Shown here piece by piece: positions 14,758 to 22,297 of a stretch of DNA of 31,209 nt (positions within the stretch are counted from its first letter, which is position 1; every line of letters begins with the position of its first letter). The position numbers were made by a program, and so were the translations under genes. The notes below the pieces were generated by a model. It was not told the origin of the DNA, did not search any database, and saw only the letters and a list, made by a program, of their open reading frames with translations. The DNA is from a bacterium (GTDB lineage: Bacteria > Chloroflexota > Dormibacteria > UBA8260 > Bog-877), in the NCBI GenBank assembly GCA_021802115.1, contig JAKABA010000030.1, positions 1 through 31,209 of the forward strand, in the 5' to 3' direction.

Positions 14758-17046
14758 GAGCCCGGGAGGGACGTCCATCTGGTCTCGCTTCCTGCCGTTG
14801 ATGGAGATGACCACCACCACCTGATCCCGGGTGAGCATGTTCTGGTCGACGGTGGGCCAGGGCTGCTGGTGCACCGAGTAGGGGTTTCCCAGCCTCTCCC
14901 AAATCTCCTCCGCCGCATGGGGACAGAAAGGGGCCAGCAGCAGTGCCAATGTCTCCATGGCCGGTCGAGGCACCGGCGGGGCGGCCGCCTGGAGGTGCTT
15001 GACGAAGGTCATCATCGCGGCGATGGCGGTGTTGTACTTCAATTCCGGAGTGTCCCGGGTGACATCGCGGATGCAGCGATTCCGGGCCCGCGCCAATTCC
15101 AGTGGCTCGACTTCCGCAGTCCCCGGTGCCTCCACCTGTGCGAGCAGGCGGAATACGTGGTTCAGGAACCGCTGGGGGCCATTGATGCCGGTGTCGCGAA
15201 AGTCCCCGCCCTCCGAGAACGGTCCCATGGCAAGCAGGTAAAGCCGAAAGGCATCCGCGCCGAATCGCTCGATGTACTCGTCCGGCACCACCACATTGCC
15301 GCGTGACTTGGACATCTTGGCGCCGTCCTTGGTGATCATGCCGTGCGCCCGAAAGCGCTTGAACGGCTCGTCGAAGTCAAGCCAGCCGAGGTCATGGAGC
15401 GCCATGGCGATGAAGCGGGAGTAGAGCAGGTGCAGCACCGCGTGCTCATTGCCCCCGATGTAGGTGTCGACCGGTAGCCAACGCCGGGTGAGCGCGCGGT
15501 CGAAGGCGACATCGTCGCGGTCCGCTGACGGGTAACGCAGGTAGTACCAGGCGCTGTCGAGGAAGTTGTCGGAGACATCGGTCTCGCGCTTGGCGGGTCC
15601 CCCGCAAACCGGACAGGTGGTGTTGTAGAAATCCGGGTCGCGTGCCAGTGGGGACTCGCCCGTCCCCAGCGGTCGGAAGTCGTCGATGTGGGGGAGCAGC
15701 ACCGGCAGCTCCGACTCGGGAACCGGGACCGCCCCGTGGACCGGGCAGTGGATGGCGGGAATCGGTGGCCCCCAGTAACGCTGCCGCGAGATGCCCCAGT
15801 CCCGCAACTTGTAGGTGATCTGGCGTTGCCCCAGTCCCTGCTCGGTGAGCGCCGCGACCACCATCTCCCGAGCCGGATCCGGCGCTCCCAGGCCGTCGAA
15901 CGGACCGCTGTTGATGAGGGTGCCCGAGCCGCTGTGAGCGCCGTCCCGGGACTCCCCGGTGACGACCGGGATGATGGGGAGCTCAAACGCAGTGGCAAAC
16001 GCGTGGTCGCGCTGATCATGGGCAGGAACCGCCATGATCGCCCCGGTGCCGTAGTCGGAGAGCACGTACTCGGCCGTGAAGAGCGGGATCTCCGCCCCGG
16101 TCAGGGGATGGCGGGCGTTGCGTCCCAGCGCGAGGCCCTGGGGTTGGTCGCTGTCGTTGCGCACCCCCGCGATGCGCCGACGCGCCGCCTCGGCGACGTA
16201 GTCGGCAACGGCGGCCCGCCGCTCCGGTGACGCGAGGGAGAGGGTACGCGGGTGATTGGGTGCGAGCACCATGAAGGTGGCACCGAAGATGGTGTCCGGC
16301 CGGGTGGTGAAAACTCGCAGCGGCTCCTGCCCCTCGATGGGGAAGTCGATGTGTGCCCCTTCGCTGCGGCCGATCCAGTGCCGCTGCAGGAGCTTGGTGC
16401 TCTCAGACCAATCCAGCCAGTCCAGATTCGCCAACAGCTTGTCGGTGTAGGCGGAGATGCGCAGGAACCACTGCTCCAGCTCCCGCTCGACGACCAATGT
16501 TCCGCAGCGCTCGCAGGTCCCGTCCCCCATCACCTGCTCATCGGCCAGCACCGTGAGGTCGGTGGGGCACCACTTGACGTTGCGCCGAGCCCGGTAGGCG
16601 AGTCCGCCCTTCCACAGCTGCAAGAACAGCCACTGGGTCCAGCGGTAGTAGCGTGGATCGGTGGTGGCGACCGTCTTGCTCCAGTCGAATTGCCCGCCCA
16701 GCCGCTCCAGCTGTCGGCGGAAGTTGGCCACATTGCCGGCGATCAGGTCGGCGGGATGCCGGTTCACCTTGAGGGCGAAGTTCTCACTGTGAATCCCGAA
16801 GGCGTCGAACCCCATCGGTTCGAACACCTGGTGGCCCTGCATGCGCTGGAAGCGACCGTGGGCATCGGCTCCGGCGAAGGCGTACATGTTGCCCACGTGC
16901 AGCCCTTCCGCCGAGGGATAGGGGAACATCATGAGGTTGTAGTACGGATTTGGAGCGGTCAGCAGGTCAGGCTCATAGATGTGGCTCCCCTGCCAGCGCT
17001 GGCGCCACTTCATCTCCAGGGCAGCGTGATCGTATTCAGAGGGCAT
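14629..17046 (-). CDS. leuS: Leucyl-tRNA synthetase
   Basis: An 805-residue class Ia synthetase that charges tRNA-Leu. The N terminus EYDHAALEMKWRQRWQG leads to the HIGH-equivalent AEGLHVGNMYAFAG (His50-Asn53; the last His is Asn). A zinc knuckle WCPTDLTVLADEQV...CERCG follows. The CP1 editing domain has TTRPDTIFGATF and DYGTGAIMAVPAHD, with its second zinc pair in TTCPVCGG; KMSKS is intact (DGAKMSKSRGN). The C-terminal domain ends VFVVPDRQVNLVVPQR. Start ATG 17046 is chosen because the 50 codons upstream are not family-like and cover the divergent gene's promoter. A TATCAT box lies 11 nt before it. Slightly shorter than the 820-870 residues usual in bacteria. Confidence 0.97.
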   Translation of the reverse strand: MPSEYDHAALEMKWRQRWQGSHIYEPDLLTAPNPYYNLMMFPYPSAEGLHVGNMYAFAGADAHGRFQRMQGHQVFEPMGFDAFGIHSENFALKVNRHPADLIAGNVANFRRQLERLGGQFDWSKTVATTDPRYYRWTQWLFLQLWKGGLAYRARRNVKWCPTDLTVLADEQVMGDGTCERCGTLVVERELEQWFLRISAYTDKLLANLDWLDWSESTKLLQRHWIGRSEGAHIDFPIEGQEPLRVFTTRPDTIFGATFMVLAPNHPRTLSLASPERRAAVADYVAEAARRRIAGVRNDSDQPQGLALGRNARHPLTGAEIPLFTAEYVLSDYGTGAIMAVPAHDQRDHAFATAFELPIIPVVTGESRDGAHSGSGTLINSGPFDGLGAPDPAREMVVAALTEQGLGQRQITYKLRDWGISRQRYWGPPIPAIHCPVHGAVPVPESELPVLLPHIDDFRPLGTGESPLARDPDFYNTTCPVCGGPAKRETDVSDNFLDSAWYYLRYPSADRDDVAFDRALTRRWLPVDTYIGGNEHAVLHLLYSRFIAMALHDLGWLDFDEPFKRFRAHGMITKDGAKMSKSRGNVVVPDEYIERFGADAFRLYLLAMGPFSEGGDFRDTGINGPQRFLNHVFRLLAQVEAPGTAEVEPLELARARNRCIRDVTRDTPELKYNTAIAAMMTFVKHLQAAAPPVPRPAMETLALLLAPFCPHAAEEIWERLGNPYSVHQQPWPTVDQNMLTRDQVVVVISINGRKRDQMDVPPGLSEDELRRRALGSKRIQELLDGSTPTKVFVVPDRQVNLVVPQR

Positions 17047-17090
17047 CGTGGGATTTGATGATACTGGCCGGAGTTGGCGGGACTGTTCGT

Positions 17091-17096
17091 CTATAC
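17091..17096 (+). promoter_or_regulatory. Possible -10 box of the DUF5666-like gene
   Basis: TATACT lies about 88 nt before GTG 17184, in the divergent region with leuS. A TTGGCG occurs upstream but at 12 nt spacing, so the -35 is unclear. Confidence 0.35.
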
Positions 17097-17183
17097 TCCG
17101 GGACTCCGGACCTGCGGTCGCCAGCGGTGATGGGATGCCGGCGGTGACCTCGCCGTCGGCCCAGGGGCAGAGGAGGAGAGTTC

Positions 17184-17858
17184 GTGGCTGAGGCACAGGC
17201 CCAAGAGGGGAGTCGCCCCCAGCGCCGACCCCGCTCGAGGGCCAGAGTCAAACGCCAGCAGCGGCGCGGCGGCCTGGGGTGGGGGCTGTCCCGGGGAGTG
17301 TTTGGGCTGTTCGCGTTGGTGGCCCTGGGTCTGCTCGCAGCGGGCCTGCTGGCGGCGCGGTTCACGATCTTTGCCAGCAACGGCCCTCCTGCCCACCGGG
17401 CCGCGCGGCTCGCCCCCTCAACGACCCCTGCCGCATCTGTCCCGATCGGAAGTCCTGTGGACGGCACCATCCTGGCGGTCTCGGTGGCGCAGAGTCTGAT
17501 TGGAATTCAGCCCGCCTCCGGCTCACCGGTCGAGGCCACGGTCACCGCCACTTCCAAGCTGACCCGAGGCGGCCGGCCGGCGACCCTCGGCAGCCTCATC
17601 CCAGGCGAGGCCGTGATCGTCACCTTCGCGGTGGGTACCCACCAGACCCTGGTCGTGGCTGAGCTCCAGGACATCGAGTCGGTGCCCACCAACACCCCGA
17701 GCCCCAGCTACTCAGCCTACGCTCCACCGCCCTACTACCCGTCCTCGGCTCCAACGCCCAAGCACAAGAAGGATCACAAGTCGAAGCTCACCCCGCCTCC
17801 GATAGGGCCGTCCGCGCCCCCGCCCCCCTCCCCGTCCAGCGCTCCCTCCCCAGGCTGA
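17184..17858 (+). CDS. Membrane-anchored DUF5666-like protein
   Basis: A 224-residue protein. Residues 1-38 are cytoplasmic and very basic (RPQRRPRSRARVKRQQRR). One transmembrane helix spans about 39-63. An extracellular beta domain (about 88-165) reads SPVDGTILAVSVAQSLIGIQ, TVTATSKLTRGGRPATLGSL and IPGEAVIVTFAVG, the repeating strand/T-x-x-T-R-G-G-x-x-A-x-L-x-x-L-x-x-G pattern of DUF5666 domains. The tail from 168 is Pro/Ser/Tyr-rich with a basic KHKKDHKSK cluster, probably an envelope spacer. GTG start behind GGAGGAGAG. Function unknown; likely at the cell surface. It diverges from leuS. Confidence 0.75.
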   Translation: MAEAQAQEGSRPQRRPRSRARVKRQQRRGGLGWGLSRGVFGLFALVALGLLAAGLLAARFTIFASNGPPAHRAARLAPSTTPAASVPIGSPVDGTILAVSVAQSLIGIQPASGSPVEATVTATSKLTRGGRPATLGSLIPGEAVIVTFAVGTHQTLVVAELQDIESVPTNTPSPSYSAYAPPPYYPSSAPTPKHKKDHKSKLTPPPIGPSAPPPPSPSSAPSPG

Positions 17859-17875
17859 GGGGCGGTCGAGCCCCT
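17858..17875. terminator. Short hairpin between convergent genes
   Basis: AGGGGC-GGTCGA-GCCCCT, a perfect 6-bp stem with a 6-nt loop, overlaps the stop codon region of the DUF5666-like gene and lies 15 nt beyond the end of the convergent PHP gene. There is no U tract on either strand, so intrinsic termination would be weak. Confidence 0.35.
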
Positions 17876-17889
17876 ACGGAGCACCCGGA

Positions 17890-18579
17890 TCAGGGCGCCG
17901 GGATGGGGACGGTGATCTCGATGCCGTTGCGGGCGAGGATCTCCAGGGGGGCGCGCTGAGACACCCGAAGGATCTCCTCGATGTCCAGTCCGCTGCCCTG
18001 CAGCAGCTGTCGCTGTCGCTCGGAGGTCAAAAGGGCCTCAGGCCGATGGGCATCCGAATCGAGGACCAGCTTGGCGCCGACCAGGGCCGCGATCTTGGCC
18101 ACGTGTCCGTTGGTCATTCCATGCAGACCGGCCGCACTGATCTCCAGGTGGATGCCCTGTTCCCGGGCCGCTTCCGCAGCTTCCTCCGTGATCAGCCCGG
18201 GGTGGCCCAGGATGTCCACGTCACGACAGCGGGCGGCGGCGAGGTTCAGCCCTGGCTGGGGGAAGTCCCCGATGGTCTCGCCGTGGACCACCACGAGCCG
18301 GGCGCCCAGGGAGCGCGCCCGGGCCGCGACCCGAGCGACGCGATCCGGAGCGACTCGGGTCACCTCCACTGCGGGGACAGCGGGGAGGTCCAGCTCACGG
18401 GTCACCTGCAGACACGCCGCCACGATCTCTGGGACCCGGCGTTCAACGGTCGCCTCATCCACGTGGTCGCTGCAGACGTAGGCGGAGTACCCGTTCTGCT
18501 GGCAGCGCCGGGCCATCTCCATCGGAGCTGCATGGCCATCGGAAATCGAGGTGTGGGTGTGGAAGTCAAAGAGGGCCAT
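17890..18579 (-). CDS. PHP-domain phosphoesterase
   Basis: A 229-residue PHP protein. Metal ligands occur in the expected order: FDFHTHTSISDGH (His7, His9), VCSDHVDE, VEV with the conserved Glu, VVHGETIGDF, ILGHPGLI and LDSDAHRPE. Size and layout match the small YcdX/histidinol-phosphatase-like PHP hydrolases; PolX or DNA polymerase links are absent. The substrate may be a phosphoester, but histidinol phosphate is not proven and no his genes are near. The ATG is preceded at 6 nt by TAAGCT, suggesting a leaderless transcript. Confidence 0.85.
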   Translation of the reverse strand: MALFDFHTHTSISDGHAAPMEMARRCQQNGYSAYVCSDHVDEATVERRVPEIVAACLQVTRELDLPAVPAVEVTRVAPDRVARVAARARSLGARLVVVHGETIGDFPQPGLNLAAARCRDVDILGHPGLITEEAAEAAREQGIHLEISAAGLHGMTNGHVAKIAALVGAKLVLDSDAHRPEALLTSERQRQLLQGSGLDIEEILRVSQRAPLEILARNGIEITVPIPAP

Positions 18580-18585
18580 GGCTCC

Positions 18586-18591
18586 AGCTTA
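18586..18591 (-). promoter_or_regulatory. -10 box of the PHP gene, leaderless type
   Basis: TAAGCT on the minus strand, followed by GGAGCC and then the ATG at 18579. The 6-nt spacing would make the mRNA start at or next to the start codon; the GGAG is too close to act as a ribosome binding site. Confidence 0.4.
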
Positions 18592-18742
18592 GACCAAGGG
18601 GAGCGATCCCCGGTCGCCCGGCCCCATCGAGCCCGCCGCGGCACGGGCGAGTGCCGGCTTCTTGGGCGGCTGCGGCCGAACGGGCCCGGAGGCGACAGGA
18701 CACCCCTCAGCCCCCGCCATGACCCGGGATCGCCTGACCTTC

Positions 18743-19711
18743 TCAGCCGGTGCGGGTAGGGCGTCGAGTGCGGGAAGCCGCCACCGCCAGGACCACCCCG
18801 TCGCGCAGCCCGCGCTCCGTCACCGTGACCCCTTCGCCCTGATAGCGCTCCAGCAGCCCCGAGAGGATGATCAGGCCCCCAGCCATCAGTCTGGCCCGGC
18901 GCCCGCTGAGGCCGGTTTCCGACGCCAGCTGGTCGCTGGGGCGAGTGAGGACCAACTCCAGGGCCTGAGCGATCTGGCTGCGCGTGAGAAATTGCCAGGC
19001 CGCGCCGACCTCGGGCCGGAGCGCATCACCGTCCTCTTCGGAGGCCGGGGGTCGCAGCCGGAGTACTACCGGGACGTTGGAGGCCGTGCCCCCGGTGGCC
19101 AGCAGATGGATGAAGGGGTCGGCCCGCGGAGCTCCCTCCAGCATCATCGACACGCGGGCGGCCGCGTGCGCCTGCTGCTGGCTGGTGGGCGGATCAGCGG
19201 CCCCCACCATGGTCAGCAGCTGGTCGGAACCCAGCTTGAGGCTCACCCCCTGCTGGGGGCGCGTGCCCACTCCGCGAACCACCTCGGTGCTGCCCCCGCC
19301 CACATCCGCCACGATCGCGGGCTCTCCGGCCTGCACCTTGAAGGCGGTGGCGCCGAGGTAGCTCAGGCGGGCCTCCGCCTCCCCGGTCAGGATCCGGAGC
19401 GTCCGCCCCGTCGCCTCCTGAACCGAAGCCACCAGCTGCTGGGAGTCGGCACAGTTGCGCACCGCCTCGGTGGCCACCATTCCGATCGCTTCCGCGCCGT
19501 CATCTCTGGCCATCTCCACCATCGCCCGCACCGACTCGGTCACCGTGGCCGTGAGGACCTCACCCAGCCGTCCCCGAGCCGCGACCTCATGGCCAAGGTT
19601 GACCATCTCCACATGGTGCAGCCTTCTCGTCAGCCCCTCCGGCTCGAGCGACGCCACCAGCAGATGGATGGTGTTGGAGCCGACGTCAATCGCGGCCAGG
19701 CGCTGGCTCAG
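18743..19711 (-). CDS. Ppx/GppA phosphatase family protein (exopolyphosphatase-like), probable CTG start
   Basis: A 322-residue member of the ASKHA-fold Ppx/GppA family, which cuts terminal phosphate from polyphosphate or pppGpp. The N-terminal phosphate-1 loop reads LAAIDVGSNTIHLLVA, followed by VATEAVRNCADSQQLVASVQ, the TGEAEARLSYLGA segment, and the phosphate-2 loop IVADVGGGSTEVV; LLATGGTASNV also fits. The first ATG/GTG/TTG in frame (GTG 19657) lies after the phosphate-1 loop and would delete it. Going upstream only CTG codons remain before an in-frame TGA. The CTG at 19711 overlaps the stop of the upstream gene as CTGA, with GAGGA about 9 nt before it, so I take it as the start. About 300 residues is the short, single ASKHA unit form. 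Confidence 0.85.
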   Translation of the reverse strand: MSQRLAAIDVGSNTIHLLVASLEPEGLTRRLHHVEMVNLGHEVAARGRLGEVLTATVTESVRAMVEMARDDGAEAIGMVATEAVRNCADSQQLVASVQEATGRTLRILTGEAEARLSYLGATAFKVQAGEPAIVADVGGGSTEVVRGVGTRPQQGVSLKLGSDQLLTMVGAADPPTSQQQAHAAARVSMMLEGAPRADPFIHLLATGGTASNVPVVLRLRPPASEEDGDALRPEVGAAWQFLTRSQIAQALELVLTRPSDQLASETGLSGRRARLMAGGLIILSGLLERYQGEGVTVTERGLRDGVVLAVAASRTRRPTRTG

Positions 19712-20043
19712 AGCTGTTCATCCTCATCTTCGGTGGGCTCCAGGCGGACCAGCACCTCGCCCCGGGGACTCACCCGGACGTCGAAGTGGCGAACGAAGAT
19801 TGCGTCCGACACCGGGGATATGCCGGTCCGGACGTCGTACGGTTCGCCGTCCAAGGGGCAGGTGACCACGTAGCCGCGCAACTGGCCCTCACCGATCGAG
19901 CCGCCACTGGCGCAGGCGTTCTCCAGGGCGTGATACACCCCATCGGTGTTGAACACGGCGATCTCCACGCCATCAGCGTCGACCACCCTGCCTGTGCCGG
20001 CGGGAATGTCAGCTGCGTTGCAAACGGGGACGAAGTCGGCCAA
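19708..20043 (-). CDS. NirD-like Rieske-fold protein without the cluster histidines
   Basis: A 111-residue protein from TTG 20043 (GTG 20067 would add 8). It begins ADFVPVCNAADIPAGTGRVV and keeps the NirD/ferredoxin-like Rieske layout, with ALENACASGGSIGEGQLRG, VVTCPLDGEPYDVRTG and VRHFDVRVSPRGEV. A Rieske [2Fe-2S] site needs C-x-H and C-x2-H. Here the Cys pair (Cys44, Cys62) is kept but the histidines are Ser46 and Asp65, so a normal cluster cannot form. It may be structural or bind a different cofactor. It is followed by ppx through a CTGA overlap, implying linked function. CATAAT lies 7 nt before the TTG, a leaderless-type promoter. Confidence 0.82.
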   Translation of the reverse strand: MADFVPVCNAADIPAGTGRVVDADGVEIAVFNTDGVYHALENACASGGSIGEGQLRGYVVTCPLDGEPYDVRTGISPVSDAIFVRHFDVRVSPRGEVLVRLEPTEDEDEQL

Positions 20044-20050
20044 CGCCGCG

Positions 20051-20056
20051 ATTATG
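20051..20056 (-). promoter_or_regulatory. -10 box upstream of the Rieske-fold gene
   Basis: CATAAT on the minus strand, 7 nt before the TTG at 20043. If real, it favours the TTG over the GTG at 20067, which lies upstream of the box. Confidence 0.35.
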
Positions 20057-20223
20057 CCGAATCTCACCCCTCCTTCACCGGAGTCGTCACCCCGACGGGC
20101 GCGGCGGACCCGGTCGAGCCGGCCGCCGGAGCCGATCTCGTACCGCAAACGGGCTGCCGAGCGTCGAGGCAGCCGTGCGCTTGGAGGGCGGGGCGGCTCG
20201 ATCAATCTGCGATCATTGGACCC

Positions 20224-20451
20224 GTGGATGACTTGGAACTGACCGCCAGGGTGCGGGGTGTGGTTGAGTCCGGCCCTGGGGCCGACAGCATCTTCGTCAC
20301 CCGGCCGACCCCTGAGGTGGTGGTGGTGCAAGCCCATCCCTCGTCCAACTACGTTACGGTGCTCACCTCTTCCTTGCGGGCAACGCTGGCGGATGCCATC
20401 CGGGGGTGGCTGCCAGAGGTCGAACAGGTCAGGTTTGACCCCCACCATTGA
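20224..20451 (+). CDS. Small conserved-looking hypothetical protein
   Basis: A 75-residue protein from GTG 20224. It has an alternating hydrophobic pattern, DSIFVTRPTPEVVVVQAHPS then NYVTVLTSSLRATLADAIRG, ending LPEVEQVRFDPHH, which suggests a small alpha/beta fold. I recognise no family. It overlaps the next gene by 17 nt and stands at the head of a likely operon with an HTH protein and leucyl aminopeptidase. GATCAT 7 nt before the GTG could be a -10 box. Confidence 0.6.
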   Translation: MDDLELTARVRGVVESGPGADSIFVTRPTPEVVVVQAHPSSNYVTVLTSSLRATLADAIRGWLPEVEQVRFDPHH

Positions 20452-20743
20452 CGGGGAGGCCGAGAGCAGGCCCGAGCCACCGGCCCCTGCGGTGCCACCG
20501 GCCGGGGAACTCATGGGACCGGTCGAGGTGGCGGCGCGGCTGGGGGTCAAACCCCAGGTGATCGTCAACTGGATTCGCGAGGGCCGCGCTCATCCTTCGG
20601 CCGAGGACACCATCGGCCGACTCCGTTTCACCGAGCAGGATGTCGAGGAGCTCCGAGCCGGGCTGGGCCGAAGGCGAGTGCCTCCGGCCCTCGCCCCGGG
20701 CGCCAGCTCGGATCGGCAGCCCCAACCAAGCCAAGGAGAGTAG
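20435..20743 (+). CDS. Helix-turn-helix DNA-binding protein (MerR/excisionase-like)
   Basis: A 102-residue protein from TTG 20435, or 76 residues from ATG 20513. Residues after about 27 form a winged-helix/MerR-type HTH: MGPVEVAARLGVKPQVIVNW then IREGRAHPSAEDTIGRLRFT and EQDVEELRAGL. The N- and C-terminal tails are Pro/Glu/Gln-rich and probably disordered. Such small HTH_17-like proteins occur as chromosomal regulators as well as in phages; no phage genes are near. It ends 3 nt before pepA and so is likely co-transcribed with it. Confidence 0.65.
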   Translation: MTPTIDGEAESRPEPPAPAVPPAGELMGPVEVAARLGVKPQVIVNWIREGRAHPSAEDTIGRLRFTEQDVEELRAGLGRRRVPPALAPGASSDRQPQPSQGE

Positions 20744-20746
20744 CCA

Positions 20747-22264
20747 GTGCAAGCCACCGCCATCTCGACCGACGTGACCAAGATCGACGCGGACTGCCTG
20801 ATCGTGCCCTATCTTCAGGGAGAGGCCCTAGGCGAGCATGGCCGGAAGATCGATCGCGCGTTGGGTGGGGTGTGGCAGGGGATGCTGGCCGCCGGCGAGG
20901 CAACCGGCAAGTTCCCCGAGCGCAAGCTGATGCCCAGCCTGGGCCGGCTCGCCGCACCTCGGGTGCTGTTCCTCTCCCTGGGGAGGGCCGATCAGCTCGA
21001 CGGGTATCGCTTGCGCAATGCCCTGCAGTTCGCGGCCCGCGATCTGCGACCGTACTGCTCGCGAGTTGCGGTGGTGGTGGACGGCAATGTCCGCGAGGCG
21101 CTGGCGGCACCGGTGACCGGTCAGACCTCGCAATCACCAGCCCGCGCCATCGCCGAGGGCGTGGGCCTCGGCAACTACCACCTGGGAGAGTTCAAGAAGG
21201 CCGAGTCCACCGCCCAGATCACCGAAGTGCTGGTGGTCGGCCTGGGCACCGGGTCGGACCTGGCCCAGGCGCTGGCCGCTGGCGCCCGGCTGGCCGACGC
21301 GACCAATGCCACCCGGATACTGCAGTGGCGGCCCAGCAACCATCTCACCCCGACCGACTTCGTCCATGTGGCCGAGCGGGTCGCCAAGGATGGGGGTCTC
21401 AGTCTCAAGGTGATGGACCGTCCGGAAATGGAAAAGCTCGGCATGGGTGCGCTGCTGGCCGTGGCGCGCGGCTCCCACCAGCCTCCGAAGCTGATCGCAC
21501 TGCGCTACCGGCCGCGCGCCTCGGACCGCAGTGGAAGGGTGCTCGCCCTGGTGGGCAAGGGAATCACCTTCGACACCGGAGGCATCTCCCTCAAGCCGAA
21601 CCCGGGAATGGTGACCATGAAGTCGGACATGAGCGGGGCCGCAGCGGTCGTGCAGGCGATCAGCGTGATCGCCAAGACCGAGCCGCACATCGAGGTGATG
21701 GCGGTCGCACCGCTGACGGAGAACATGCCGGGGGGAGGTGCCACCAAGCCCGGGGACGTGGTCACGGCGATGAATGGCAAGACGATCGAGATCAACAACA
21801 CCGATGCGGAGGGGCGGTTGGTGCTGGCCGACGCGATCTGCTACGCCATCAGCCAGGGAGCCACGCATGTGGTTGATGTGGCGACCCTGACCGGGGCGGT
21901 TTCGATCGCGCTCGGACACCCGGTCACCGCCGCCATGGGCAACAGCCCCGACCTGGTCGCCGCGGTGCGGTCCGCCGCCCTGGAGGCAGGCGAGCGGGTC
22001 TGGGAGCTGCCCCTACTTCCCGAGCACGACGTGGCTTTGACCTGCGACATCGCCGACATCAGGAACACGGCTGGGATCCCCGCTGCGGGAACCATCAACG
22101 GCGCCATCTTCATCCGCGAGTTCGTCAGCGACCACCCCTGGGTGCACCTGGACATCGCGGCCTCCTCATACCATGCCGAGCCACTGCTGACCCCCCTGGT
22201 GCCCAAGGGACCGACCGGGGTCATGACCAGGACCTTGGCCCACCTGCCGTTCCACCTCGGCTGA
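20747..22264 (+). CDS. pepA: Leucyl aminopeptidase, M17 family
   Basis: A 505-residue cytosol aminopeptidase that removes N-terminal residues, forming a hexamer with two metal ions per subunit. The catalytic core is intact: VGKGITFDTGGISLKP (Lys271, Asp276), MKSDMSGAAAV (Asp294) and NNTDAEGRLVLADAI (Asp353, Glu355, Arg357). The N-terminal macro-like domain covers about residues 1-165. Length is normal (about 490-510). GTG start 20747 has an AAGGAGAG ribosome binding site at good spacing. Some PepA proteins also bind DNA in Xer recombination; this cannot be judged here. It is the last gene of the small operon 20224-22264. Confidence 0.96.
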   Translation: MQATAISTDVTKIDADCLIVPYLQGEALGEHGRKIDRALGGVWQGMLAAGEATGKFPERKLMPSLGRLAAPRVLFLSLGRADQLDGYRLRNALQFAARDLRPYCSRVAVVVDGNVREALAAPVTGQTSQSPARAIAEGVGLGNYHLGEFKKAESTAQITEVLVVGLGTGSDLAQALAAGARLADATNATRILQWRPSNHLTPTDFVHVAERVAKDGGLSLKVMDRPEMEKLGMGALLAVARGSHQPPKLIALRYRPRASDRSGRVLALVGKGITFDTGGISLKPNPGMVTMKSDMSGAAAVVQAISVIAKTEPHIEVMAVAPLTENMPGGGATKPGDVVTAMNGKTIEINNTDAEGRLVLADAICYAISQGATHVVDVATLTGAVSIALGHPVTAAMGNSPDLVAAVRSAALEAGERVWELPLLPEHDVALTCDIADIRNTAGIPAAGTINGAIFIREFVSDHPWVHLDIAASSYHAEPLLTPLVPKGPTGVMTRTLAHLPFHLG

Positions 22265-22285
22265 GCTCGGCCGGACCGCGAGCTC
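22263..22285. terminator. Hairpin between convergent pepA and the metallo-hydrolase gene
   Basis: A 7-bp inverted repeat GAGCTCG / CGAGCTC with a 9-nt loop, starting in the pepA stop codon and ending 13 bp before the convergent gene's stop. There is no U tract on either strand. Confidence 0.35.
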
Positions 22286-22297
22286 GCTCCGCTTGGG

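Noticed and set aside
17047..17196. 50-codon N-terminal extension of LeuS
   Set aside because: Not family-like, and it would cover the start and promoter of the divergent gene.
20068..20568. Long upstream extension of the Rieske-fold gene
   Set aside because: Low-complexity Arg/Pro/His residues antisense to two small genes; conserved sequence begins at ADFVPVC.
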